30,861 nt of DNA from a bacterium (GTDB lineage: Bacteria; UBP14; UBA6098; JAFGQG01): assembly GCA_016930435.1 (NCBI GenBank), contig JAFGGQ010000085.1:1-30861 (forward strand), given 5' to 3'. Shown here piece after piece: positions 24,001 to 30,861 of this stretch. The notes beneath the pieces are model-generated. The model was not told the origin of the DNA. It did not search any database and saw only the letters and a list, made by a program, of their open reading frames with translations. The position numbers were made by a program, and so were the translations under genes. The first letter of the stretch is position 1. Each line of letters opens with the position of its first letter.

Positions 24001-27000
24001 AATAGAGATTTTTTTCTAAGCGTTTTATAGCCCGTTGATAATAATCCATAGCGGAGTCATACAGGGCCCATTGATAGAGGGTCTGAGATACCTTAAGATA
24101 TTCATCATATTTAGAAGTTTTTGTCAATATATTATAGAGTATTTCCTGCGCATTTTGAAGGTCTCCCAAGCGCTTATGAACTTCAGCCTGTTTCAGGAGA
24201 AAACCAATCTCCCCATTACTCAAGGTATAAAGCTTGTCATAAATCGGGATTAATTTCATGTTCTCGTTCAGGGTCACATACTGCTCTGCCAGGTTTTCAT
24301 ACAACCATATTTTATGGGGTTCGTTCTGGATCGCCTTCTCCAATTCTTCGGCTGCCCGGGCAAACTCTCCGTGAGAATCATACAGGTAACTATTAACTAC
24401 GTTCCAGCGATAATCCTTGTAGGATTTCTGGGCAGTTTTTTCGTAATAATCAAGTAAACGATCGAATATTTTGTGTTTCTGGGAAAATAATGAGGCTTCA
24501 TTTATAGTGGTTTTATCAAGGGGATTGAGATTAATTATCTCAATGTATTGGTCCTGGGCTTCCTGGAAGCGTTCCATTTTTTCCAAAGTTCGAAGCAGTT
24601 TTAAACGGAAATCTATCAGTTTATATTTCTGGGATTCCCGGCTTAGTTCTGCAGATTTAATTTGGTTGATCCCATTTTGGTAAAGCTCAATTAAGCCGTC
24701 AAGGTCATTTTTTTGCTGGAACATCATCCCCAGTGTAGCATAGTATTCTTCGTTCAGGGGGTCTTCCTCGATCAATAGCTCCAGGATCTTTTTTGCTTTA
24801 CTGGTATGGCCTTGCTTTATGAGTTTGTCGGCAAGAAGGTTCAGGCGGTAGGGCTTCTGTTCGCCTTTACTCAGAAAAGCGCCTGTTTCATAATGGATTA
24901 GAGCATTATCATAGTCATTGTGCCGCCAGCAGAAATCCCCCGCTTCCTGGTAGATCCCGGCCAGAAGATAATTGGAGTTTTTATATTGCTGAATCAGGCC
25001 CTCGTAGGTTTTTTGGGCTTTGGAATACTCCAATTTCTCCTCGTAAAAGAGGATAAGGTTTTCATAATGCCTTTTAAGCGGTTCGAGCTTTACCATTTGT
25101 TTGAGTGTGGCTTCCTCGTCCCTGGATAAACCCTTACGTTCAAAGAACCAGCGGAGTTCATCGAGGAAATAGATGCTCTTATATGCGGTTATGTTTTCGC
25201 GATAGAGCCGGGTCTGTTTTTCGGGCTGATCAATGTAATCCAGGTATTCGCCATAAGCGAGCAGAATATTAAAATCTTCGCGGTTATTGCTGATTTCATC
25301 TTCGAACGCAAGTTCAATAGACCTTCCCAGATCGTGTTCCCGGCGAAAGTAGGATAGACGCTGTTTGGCCGAATAATCATACCTGTTCCTGCTGATTATT
25401 TTGATATATTCCAGAAGGGCATTCTGGTAATCTTCCTGGGATTCATAAACAGCCGCCAGTTGTTTTGCGAAGAGAGAGTGGTCATTGAAGGTTTCCCTGC
25501 AAAGCATGAAAGTGGCAAGGGCCTGGTTGAACTGGTAATAGTCCCAGTACAAGGTCGCTAATTCGAGGTAACTGTCCGGACTTCCTTTACGGATCAGCAG
25601 AAGCTGGTTCCACTTGGGGAAAGCCTCTTCAAAGCGCCCTAATTCCATTAGTATTTCGCCGGCAATTATATAGTACTGCTTATTTTGGGGATATACCAGA
25701 CTAAGTTGCTGGTTAATTCCAACGGCCATCCTGGCGTATTGGGGTCTCTCGTATTTAAAGGAAAAATCCAGGGAACGTAATAATTCTGCTGTGTATTCAT
25801 TTTCCTGCTGCTTACCGGGATAATACCCGATATATTCCCGGAAGAAGGGCAAAGCCTCTTCATATCTTGATCCCCAGCTGTAATATTCCCCCGAAAAGAG
25901 CAGTTCTGCGGGATTCAACTCGGATTTAAGGGGTATTGTTTCATAGGCTGTAAGCGAATTATGTTCAGATAACCTGTACAGCAAACGCTCCCTAATAAAC
26001 GGATCAAAGCAGAAATAGAGCTTACTGAACTTATAAAACCTCTGAGCATATTCCGCCGTCTGGGAAGATAGAATTCTTTTGTCGTAATCCGTGAAGCCAT
26101 AATAATCATAGAACCGGGATAATTTACTAATTAAAACGGGATTAAATGGGAATCGTTTTAGGGCGATCAAATGGACTTTTTCGTAAAAATCAATATCATA
26201 AGTAAATTCATCGTAATTCTTCTGGTAGTAACCGGAGACAAAGTTCTGCAGGAAATCGGTTAATTCCTCGGAGTCCATAACCTCTATGACCTCCTCAACC
26301 GTTTCGCGGAAACGCCGCCATTCCCTTTGCCGGATATAGAATCGGGACAATTTATCATACCAGGATTTAGTTTTGAATTGATCCAGGGCTTTCTGATAAA
26401 GCCTTATTTCTTCTTCCAGCAAATTATTGTTCTGCACGAAATCTAAAAACTCTATATACAGTGTTTCAAGTTGGGGATTCCTTTTTATCTCTTCCCAATA
26501 AAGGCGCAGAATTTCCTGATACTCACGCTTTCCGGTAAGATAACTTACCGCCTCGGAGAATATCTGCGTATATTCGGTGGTATCATTTCTTTGAATAGCC
26601 AGGTTTAACATCCTTTTATAGTATTCCAGGTTTTCTTTGAGGGCGGAGGGTTGGACTCTAATAAGAGCCCGGTAGCAATCGTAGAGCAGGATAGAATTGG
26701 GATGGTCTTTTTCAAAACTCCCGGCGTATTGGGTGGTCAATTCAATTTCCCCGTAGAGCGCCAGCGTTTCGATTAAATTCAGTTCGAGCTCCTCAAGATA
26801 AGGGGATTCAGGATAGTGTTTTTTAAATTCCCTTGTCAGTTTGAATTTAAGATTATCATTGAAATATGAAAGAGATGTTTTTTGGAAATCCCTGGTCTTA
26901 TATTCCATACCGGAAAGGTTGAAATCCAGGGAGAGCAATCCCCCCAGTATGCCAGGATTCCGGTCTCCAATTTCAATATTAAGGAAATTATTGATGTTTT

Positions 27001-28210
27001 TACTACCCCAGGTTAGGGCATTGTGCTGGCATTTTTCCAGGGCTTGTAATAACCGGTAAAATACCGTTTCCCCCTCCGGCGGATTCAAAAGATAGAGGTT
27101 GTAGTACAAATTAGCAGCTTCCTCCGGAAACCCGACGTCCATATATAATCCGGCTACTGCCTCCAGGTTACTGTGATCCCGAAAGTATTCAGGCTTTTCA
27201 CGAACCCAGTTATCCAGTAAGGTTTTACATTCATAATCCCCGTAATCCCTCCGGTATATTTGAAAGAGAATGTATATAGCTGTTGCTTCCTGGTCGATCC
27301 CCTTCTCCTTGAGGCTTTCCTGGAAATCCCAATAATCACCGATTTTTGCCTGATAATCCAAATAGCCTTCAGTAAGATCAGGATATTGATATAGCTGTTT
27401 TAATGAGAGCTTTTCAATTTCTCCCCTCAAGAAGGGCAGGATCTCTTCTTTTTGTTCCTGAGCATAAAGGAGATCGGCTTTCTTGATGATGAAGAAGGAG
27501 ATGTCAGGATACCTGTTCCGGTAGCGTTTCAGTGCCAGTAAGGCTTTGTCATATTGGTTCTGAATGGTCAGATAATCAATGTATTCCTCGAAGATACCAA
27601 AGTCATCAGGGAAGATGTGCAAGGCTTGTTCGAAATATCCCTCAAAGTCTTTTTCCAGCAGATGCTCCTTGCACAGGCTTACCATATCGTAAAAACAGGT
27701 TAAAAGATTAACCTGGTCTTTCTGATCTTTTAGGAAAGCGAAGTATTTTTCATAGATTTCAAAAGCACGATCATAAGCCAGCCGATTCCGGTAAAAATCA
27801 ATCAGTGTACGATAGGAAAGATGACGATTCGGTTCTTTTTCAGCATACTTGAAATAGCTTTCTTCAGCATCTCCGAACTTCAATGCCATCAATTGGGCTT
27901 TTGCCAGGCGAAGATAAAGCCCGGGATTATCCTTGTCCTTTTGAATAGTCTCTTTCAGGTTTTTAATAAGTGTAGTAGAGGGATAATCGACAAGGGCTTT
28001 TTCTCCAAGAAAATCCACCATGAAATGCCCTTCATCAAACTGTTCACCCTCCCAGATAACCTTGAAATCAACCGGGATTGTACCCAGTTCAAGCTCAATA
28101 TTCTCCAGGGTTCTTAATCTTTCGGGAAGAAGTAATCCGGGCGGGGCAGTTTTCTCACTGGAGCAGGATAGAAGTAAAAGGAGACAAAAGCAGAGAATAT
28201 ATTTTTTCAT
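21080..28210 (-). CDS. Giant TPR-repeat lipoprotein (2376 residues)
   Basis: A single uninterrupted frame of 2376 residues. The N-terminus MKKYILCFCLLLLLSCSSE is a lipoprotein signal with C16 as the lipidated residue, followed by Ser (not Asp), which suggests the outer membrane by E. coli rules. After a short beta-rich region (about 20-75), nearly the whole protein consists of tetratricopeptide-like helix pairs with the spacing and residues of TPRs. Examples are LYLRLAKAQLMALKFGDAEE near the start, LATLYWDYYQFNQALATF in the middle, and LLLAQYYRDNGHNERATEYY near the end. They form a very long superhelical scaffold. No enzyme domain is visible. TPR proteins act as protein-binding platforms; here the likely location is the periplasmic face of the outer membrane. 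It is the first gene of the seven-gene run and has no Shine-Dalgarno, only AT-rich DNA before its ATG. Confidence 0.88.
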   Translation of the reverse strand: MKKYILCFCLLLLLSCSSEKTAPPGLLLPERLRTLENIELELGTIPVDFKVIWEGEQFDEGHFMVDFLGEKALVDYPSTTLIKNLKETIQKDKDNPGLYLRLAKAQLMALKFGDAEESYFKYAEKEPNRHLSYRTLIDFYRNRLAYDRAFEIYEKYFAFLKDQKDQVNLLTCFYDMVSLCKEHLLEKDFEGYFEQALHIFPDDFGIFEEYIDYLTIQNQYDKALLALKRYRNRYPDISFFIIKKADLLYAQEQKEEILPFLRGEIEKLSLKQLYQYPDLTEGYLDYQAKIGDYWDFQESLKEKGIDQEATAIYILFQIYRRDYGDYECKTLLDNWVREKPEYFRDHSNLEAVAGLYMDVGFPEEAANLYYNLYLLNPPEGETVFYRLLQALEKCQHNALTWGSKNINNFLNIEIGDRNPGILGGLLSLDFNLSGMEYKTRDFQKTSLSYFNDNLKFKLTREFKKHYPESPYLEELELNLIETLALYGEIELTTQYAGSFEKDHPNSILLYDCYRALIRVQPSALKENLEYYKRMLNLAIQRNDTTEYTQIFSEAVSYLTGKREYQEILRLYWEEIKRNPQLETLYIEFLDFVQNNNLLEEEIRLYQKALDQFKTKSWYDKLSRFYIRQREWRRFRETVEEVIEVMDSEELTDFLQNFVSGYYQKNYDEFTYDIDFYEKVHLIALKRFPFNPVLISKLSRFYDYYGFTDYDKRILSSQTAEYAQRFYKFSKLYFCFDPFIRERLLYRLSEHNSLTAYETIPLKSELNPAELLFSGEYYSWGSRYEEALPFFREYIGYYPGKQQENEYTAELLRSLDFSFKYERPQYARMAVGINQQLSLVYPQNKQYYIIAGEILMELGRFEEAFPKWNQLLLIRKGSPDSYLELATLYWDYYQFNQALATFMLCRETFNDHSLFAKQLAAVYESQEDYQNALLEYIKIISRNRYDYSAKQRLSYFRREHDLGRSIELAFEDEISNNREDFNILLAYGEYLDYIDQPEKQTRLYRENITAYKSIYFLDELRWFFERKGLSRDEEATLKQMVKLEPLKRHYENLILFYEEKLEYSKAQKTYEGLIQQYKNSNYLLAGIYQEAGDFCWRHNDYDNALIHYETGAFLSKGEQKPYRLNLLADKLIKQGHTSKAKKILELLIEEDPLNEEYYATLGMMFQQKNDLDGLIELYQNGINQIKSAELSRESQKYKLIDFRLKLLRTLEKMERFQEAQDQYIEIINLNPLDKTTINEASLFSQKHKIFDRLLDYYEKTAQKSYKDYRWNVVNSYLYDSHGEFARAAEELEKAIQNEPHKIWLYENLAEQYVTLNENMKLIPIYDKLYTLSNGEIGFLLKQAEVHKRLGDLQNAQEILYNILTKTSKYDEYLKVSQTLYQWALYDSAMDYYQRAIKRLEKNLYYKPIARWELELLVDIKVALSDLVGLNELLEGLWSRYDTELNSLNQRPSADRGHYERWKISNSKYIIEEVYQSYFAQAVSEYATDGQVQEIMARMKVSQSSQQFSRLAELYSNFAQTAGLADLQENLLIQQYQSRGEFYSNLHPVIQYYKERGAFKKCIEILLSSKLKYTYNEGQRKKDLACFYWLTDDKKSELKAFQELYSPKSYQYFENYFFNEAYKYDRTILMDVPPKISLINFMIEKGDKGSALDMLSRMKQTASWINTKSALVYAYFGDYSREAESAFLDALNIDNIGFELKQDHQDWEQGLLDEPWFKLSFEYGKYLYRKGEAGKRWSDFAWGRIEDHPLSASEYKMLGDFFTREQEYTLAEEQYNYALTLMPNSNDIFIARARLKYQQGEPEQVKNEMNRIIEKQNTPLDHYLLYFEKMNDFGLGEAGLSALQNIIYERYLSLTPYEREYYSEKVVRYYLEKKGTNEAVLFYKKLCELKPSLLESYSLALDSGLLPIQEHPYFIKKAIEHSKNRDKFNISTEIGWRYRLVDYYILSKDFPEALASLEGIESQFSLKDTLVFKKARILFALNNHDEAHELLAEWLEEGEEYFNDYNRVYRFCKDLGEDAMADNFMLKYYELSIRKGDCSADTHLELARIYLNQNKPGKADSLLRKIYQLAPGNTHIINCIASVYEEFEQYQKALGYRELYSQKSFSRENQIKILMLQYKINPEKELSILRGNLEDIKIPRSARMKLLELYLDILANKSDVVKNNEFLFIQQKYNSQASPDNIISLAMARLSLINEKPSIFLETLEKVADQSYYPYEALLLLAQYYRDNGHNERATEYYLKAIYYQPDDFSSRYQLFSFLFETRQYLEALGLFPDEVLGTENYWADFGYWYQENLRYWLDHLDLSQEQKTEFCFRLGSCFESLEFPEKALVLYELEMEFAPEDRKAAIEKVIDGKRASIREKNAEKSKALTLDESLHLF

Positions 28211-28247
28211 GTATTTAATTGTAAATTAAACGTCATTATTTAAGGAT

Positions 28248-28275
28248 AATTTAATCCGGCTGCGAGCAAAAGCAA
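28248..28275 (-). promoter_or_regulatory. Candidate promoter for the seven-gene envelope operon
   Basis: Minus strand: TTGCTT (plus 28270-28275), a 16-bp spacer and TAAATT (plus 28248-28253), about 37 nt before the ATG. A second candidate, TTGCTT-17-TATTTT (plus 28406-28411 and 28383-28388), would give a T-rich leader of about 165 nt. I cannot choose between them. Confidence 0.25.
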
Positions 28276-28581
28276 GCTAAAAAAAATACAGACAAGAACA
28301 AGCCGACAGAAAAAGAAACAACTAACAAATAAACACTAAAAAAGAGTACAACTTATGGGTACCACCCCCAAATGGTGAGAATAAAATACCAAATAGTAGA
28401 TAAAAAAGCAAGCAGTTTAAGAGGACTTCATCCACTTTCTGAATTATTACGCTAAATAGGTTTTAAGGATTTATGCTTTGTGTTGATGCTTAAATTGTTT
28501 TAGTTTATAGACCTACTTGAACGATTTGACTGCCATGCCAATACTTTTTAAACGGAATTTAATATATTACTTAGATATATT

Positions 28582-28610
28582 TTGACTTATTACTAAGCTC
28601 TATATATATT
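28582..28610 (+). promoter_or_regulatory. Candidate sigma70-type promoter for the DUF5683 gene
   Basis: TTGACT (28582-28587), a 17-bp spacer and TATATT (28605-28610), 21 nt before the ATG at 28632. This would leave a leader of only about 15 nt that still contains the ribosome binding site AAGG (28621-28624). Confidence 0.45.
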
Positions 28611-28631
28611 CGAACAAGATAAGGTTTGATT

Positions 28632-29135
28632 ATGAATATTCGGCTTTATGCAATATTAACGCTTTTACTGGTACTAACTGGCTTCACCCGGGCGCAGGGG
28701 GTCAATGACAGCCTCTACAGTCCATGGGAGCCCAATCCGACCAAAGCCACATTGCTCAGCCTTACAATCCCCGGAACAGGCCAGATATACAACCGGAAAT
28801 ATGTGAAGGGCGCCCTGGTTATGCTCACCGAAGCATATCTCTGGTATGCTGTTCTGGATAATCAGCGGATCGCCAATAACCTGCTTAAAAAAAGGGATCT
28901 GGTGGAGGAAAATTCTTCGGAATATTACCATTACAGGAACGAATTCGAAAAACATATTGGCGCCCGGAACGATAATATCTGGCTTTTAGTGGGGGTAAAA
29001 CTGTTCTCTATTGTTGATGCTTACGTTGATGCTCAGCTCTTCCGTTTCGAAGATGAGATGGGTGAGCAATTCGCCTTGAAGCTGGAATGGAAAAAGCAAA
29101 CCCCTTACCTTTTTTTTCAATACAATTTCAACTGA
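28632..29135 (+). CDS. DUF5683-domain protein
   Basis: A 167-residue protein from the ATG at 28632. A TTG six bases earlier is possible, but AAGG sits 7 nt before the ATG. It has a signal peptide (MNIRLYAILTLLLVLTGFTRA). The DUF5683 core follows: PTKATLLSLTIPGTGQIYNRKYVKGALVML, a P-G-x-G-Q-I-Y-N motif with a hydrophobic helix, then a hydrophilic helical stretch (KKRDLVEENSSEYYHYRNEF) and a second hydrophobic segment with VDAYVDAQLF. The family is common in Ignavibacteria, Bacteroidetes and relatives and has no known function. It is probably membrane-attached. It stands alone and ends tail-to-tail with the DUF4416 gene, the two coding regions overlapping by 19 bp. Confidence 0.85.
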   Translation: MNIRLYAILTLLLVLTGFTRAQGVNDSLYSPWEPNPTKATLLSLTIPGTGQIYNRKYVKGALVMLTEAYLWYAVLDNQRIANNLLKKRDLVEENSSEYYHYRNEFEKHIGARNDNIWLLVGVKLFSIVDAYVDAQLFRFEDEMGEQFALKLEWKKQTPYLFFQYNFN

Positions 29136-29650
29136 TCCCTGTATAATTCCCTTAGTTTGTAGAAGAACTCCTGGGCGGGTTGGTCCTTGTAATCGGGAAA
29201 TGTCCACTCCTGGGGATGCCATTTATCATTTCGGTACTGGAATTCCAGTTGTGCCCAGACCCCTTTTTTCAGGTATATGCGATGGGCAAAATTTTTACAG
29301 CTTACCAGTATGATCTTGGAAAGGGCCAGATAGCCCGGGTCAAGATTGACCAGCCGCTTCTCATCTGAACTGGAATAGCGCGATTCCAATTCATTGGTGA
29401 AGAGCTTGGTTTCGGCGATCAGGGTGGGATCGAAGAGCTCTTCAAAGGCCACCCACTGCCTCGTCAAAGGCTGACCCATTTCAGGATAGTAATAACTGGT
29501 ATAGTTGAAATCAATCGGTACGGTTTGAAGACAGATGGGCCCATACCGGGCAACAAGATCCTTCAGGGGTGCTTCCGGAAAAGAGGCCTCCCGGCGATAG
29601 ATCAGTCCGCAAAATAGCTTGACGGGTTTTGATAATACTGGTAAGCTCAT
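29117..29650 (-). CDS. DUF4416 family protein
   Basis: A 177-residue cytoplasmic protein starting at the ATG at 29648-29650, whose first bases overlap the stop of the upstream gene (ATGA). A longer frame to 29746 only reads the opposite frame of that gene. Family features: KPVKLFCGLIYRREASF near the N-terminus, FNYTSYYYPEMGQPLTRQW (48-66), KLFTNELE (82-89), VNLDPGYLALSKIILVSCKN (101-120), AHRIYLKKGVWAQLEFQY (122-139) and TFPDY (150-154). The repeated pairing of conserved Tyr, Asp and Lys residues suggests an enzyme or ligand-binding protein, but the family has no assigned function. The 4-nt overlap points to coupled translation with the QueG-like protein. Confidence 0.88.
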   Translation of the reverse strand: MSLPVLSKPVKLFCGLIYRREASFPEAPLKDLVARYGPICLQTVPIDFNYTSYYYPEMGQPLTRQWVAFEELFDPTLIAETKLFTNELESRYSSSDEKRLVNLDPGYLALSKIILVSCKNFAHRIYLKKGVWAQLEFQYRNDKWHPQEWTFPDYKDQPAQEFFYKLRELYRDQLKLY

Positions 29651-30333
29651 TTGGATTTGGGTCCCCCGCATGCCTTTACGCAAATCCCGCAGATATGATG
29701 CCCAATTCGATGCAGCCTTATGAATTCGTCCAGTTTTGCAAAGCATTTATCATGATCATAATATGGGCGCTCGCTGCTTAAGGCTCCTGCCGGACAGGCC
29801 TTTATACAATCAAAGCAATTCCCACAGCCGAATTCTAACGGTTTTCCGGCAGGGAGGGGTAGATCGGTAAGGATGCTGACCAGCCTGACCTGCGCGCCGT
29901 ACTGGGGAGTAACCAGCAGATTGTTCCGGCCCAGCCAGCCCAATCCTGCCTCAACTGCGGCATGTCTGTGTGAAAAGTGAGCTGTCCGGGTGCGGGGATC
30001 AACATAATGGGAGGCCGGTATAGGCAAGGCTTTACCCCCACAATCGCCAATCCGGGTGGCAATCTCCAGGGCGCACTTGTCAAGCAGATAATTGACTTGC
30101 TGATAATGGGTTTTATATATCTGGGTGGGATGATCGTGTATGGTATCGAGCACCGCCCCGGAAAGGCGGTAACCGGCAACTATAACCCTGGACAGCCGGG
30201 CAGCGCTTTCCTGGATCTCCCCGTGCAGATACCCTCGAAGACTGGAGATATCCGCTACCCCGAACAACGAGAGTCTCAGTTCGCCGAGTATAAAATCCTG
30301 AAGTTTCCGATAATTTTCCCGGGCTTGGTCCAT
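29647..30333 (-). CDS. Short QueG-like (COG1600-type) protein with two [4Fe-4S] clusters
   Basis: A 228-residue protein from the ATG at 30331-30333; a TTG at 30346-30348, directly after a stop codon, is the only alternative. The N-terminal and central part resembles epoxyqueuosine reductase QueG: HYVDPRTRTAHFSHRHAAVE followed by AGLGWLGRNNLLVTPQYGAQ (129-148). The C-terminus carries two ferredoxin-type clusters: C170, C173, C176, C180 (C-x2-C-x2-C-x3-C-P) and C197, C215, C218, C222. QueG reduces epoxyqueuosine in tRNA using cobalamin and Fe-S clusters, but true QueG is about 310-380 residues. This protein is shorter, lacks the C-terminal HEAT-like part, and belongs to a related set whose substrate is unknown. 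It is coupled to the DUF4416 gene. Confidence 0.8.
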   Translation of the reverse strand: MDQARENYRKLQDFILGELRLSLFGVADISSLRGYLHGEIQESAARLSRVIVAGYRLSGAVLDTIHDHPTQIYKTHYQQVNYLLDKCALEIATRIGDCGGKALPIPASHYVDPRTRTAHFSHRHAAVEAGLGWLGRNNLLVTPQYGAQVRLVSILTDLPLPAGKPLEFGCGNCFDCIKACPAGALSSERPYYDHDKCFAKLDEFIRLHRIGHHICGICVKACGGPKSK

Positions 30334-30396
30334 GGGGAGGTAAGGCAATTATATTGGCCGCGCCGGTAAATGATATACTGGTTTGACCGGTTAAGT

Positions 30397-30861
30397 TTAT
30401 TTTTCTTCTTCCGGCTGGGAAGATTCATTGATGATCTTCTGGGAAATTTCATGGGGCACTTCGTCGTAGTGGGAAAATTCCCGCCGGTGCAGGCCCCGGC
30501 CCTGGGTCAATGACCTCAGCGAAGTCGAATACTTATAGAGCTCAGCAAGTGGCACGGTAGCCGTAATCTGCTGAAAATTACCACGAGCCTCCATCCCTAA
30601 TATCTTGCCGCGTCGGGCGGTGATATCACCCATCACATCGCCCATGGTATCCTCCGGAGTGATCACCGTTACCTTGTAAACAGGCTCTAAAAGATAGCCA
30701 TCGGCTCTCTCGAAAGCGTTTTTAAAACCATAGGATCCGGCTACCTGAAAGGCGATATCGGAAGAATCCACGGGATGATAAGAACCATCGTAGAGGGCGG
30801 CTTTAACATCCACAACCTTGTAACCAGCGATAACCCCCTTTTCGGCCGCGTCGATAACCCC
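30397..30861 (-). CDS. Elongation factor G-type GTPase, C-terminal domains IV-V (5' end cut by window)
   Basis: The frame is open from the right edge and ends at 30397, giving 154 residues of the C-terminus. The visible part starts GVIDAAEKGVIAGYKVVDVK and continues with DGSYHPVDSSDIAFQVAGS (domain IV). Domain V then reads LLEPVYKVTVITPEDTMGD, GDITARRGKI, VPLAELYKYSTSLRSLTQGRG and FSHYDEVP. These are hallmarks of EF-G, which drives tRNA-mRNA translocation and ribosome recycling. The C-terminus ends with an acidic, Glu-rich tail. Whether this is the main fusA or a second EF-G paralogue (EF-G2 type) cannot be decided without the GTPase domain. No rpsL, rpsG or tuf is visible on the downstream side, which slightly favours a paralogue or a rearranged str operon. 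Confidence 0.9.
   Translation of the reverse strand, partial: GVIDAAEKGVIAGYKVVDVKAALYDGSYHPVDSSDIAFQVAGSYGFKNAFERADGYLLEPVYKVTVITPEDTMGDVMGDITARRGKILGMEARGNFQQITATVPLAELYKYSTSLRSLTQGRGLHRREFSHYDEVPHEISQKIINESSQPEEEK

Larger units (their letters stand above)
28211..28631. other. 421-bp AT-rich divergent intergenic region
   Basis: No gene, tRNA or clear structured RNA is seen. The plus strand between about 28263 and 28350 is strongly A-rich with few T or G, so the minus-strand leader of the TPR lipoprotein gene is T-rich. Candidate promoters lie at both ends, one for each divergent gene. Confidence 0.5.

Noticed and set aside
29651-29746. N-terminal extension of the DUF4416 frame to 29746
   Set aside because: The extra 32 residues read an alternate frame of the Fe-S protein gene and do not resemble the family; the ATG at 29650 with the ATGA overlap is better.

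Overview
The window looks like a chromosomal segment from an uncultured-type Gram-negative bacterium of the FCB superphylum, in the Marinimicrobia / Cloacimonadota / Calditrichota / KSB1 neighbourhood. The placement rests on four things: a beta-propeller protein ending in a type IX secretion-like sorting domain with an NYPNPFN motif, a FadL/OMPP1-type outer-membrane protein, a DUF5683 protein, and moderate GC. Several genes have strong Shine-Dalgarno sequences, and several gaps carry sigma70-like promoters with 16-17 bp spacers, which argues against a typical Bacteroidetes genome. The phylum cannot be fixed from the sequence alone.

Left part (1-7.6 kb): a truncated FadL-type porin gene diverges from a DUF2207 membrane protein gene. 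Then come, on the minus strand, a MATE transporter, inositol-3-phosphate synthase and a CDP-alcohol phosphatidyltransferase (the last two form a two-step route to phosphatidylinositol phosphate), rsmD, and an exported SagB-like nitroreductase.

Middle (8-14.7 kb): on the plus strand a NifS/IscS-type cysteine desulfurase, an unrecognised secreted protein and an RseC-family redox membrane protein. On the minus strand is a second lipid pair, a PgsA-like transferase followed by a HAD-IB phosphatase. Then comes a plus-strand LVIVD-repeat surface protein, ending at a strong hairpin that it shares with the next, convergent operon.

Right part (14.7-28.2 kb): seven minus-strand genes, closely spaced or overlapping, form a likely operon of about 13.5 kb. 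In transcription order they are a 2376-residue TPR lipoprotein, a 516-residue secreted protein of unknown function, a stand-alone penicillin-binding transpeptidase domain, a SpoIID/LytB protein, a SAM methyltransferase, a metallophosphoesterase and a saccharopine-dehydrogenase-like enzyme. The first four are all predicted to be exported, and two belong to peptidoglycan-acting families. This is the best candidate for an undescribed (cell-envelope) system in the window.

Right end (28.6-30.9 kb): a DUF5683 protein, a translationally coupled pair made of a short QueG-like double-[4Fe-4S] protein and a DUF4416 protein, and the C-terminal part of an EF-G-type GTPase cut by the window edge. I see no tRNA, rRNA, CRISPR array, transposase, integrase or phage gene.
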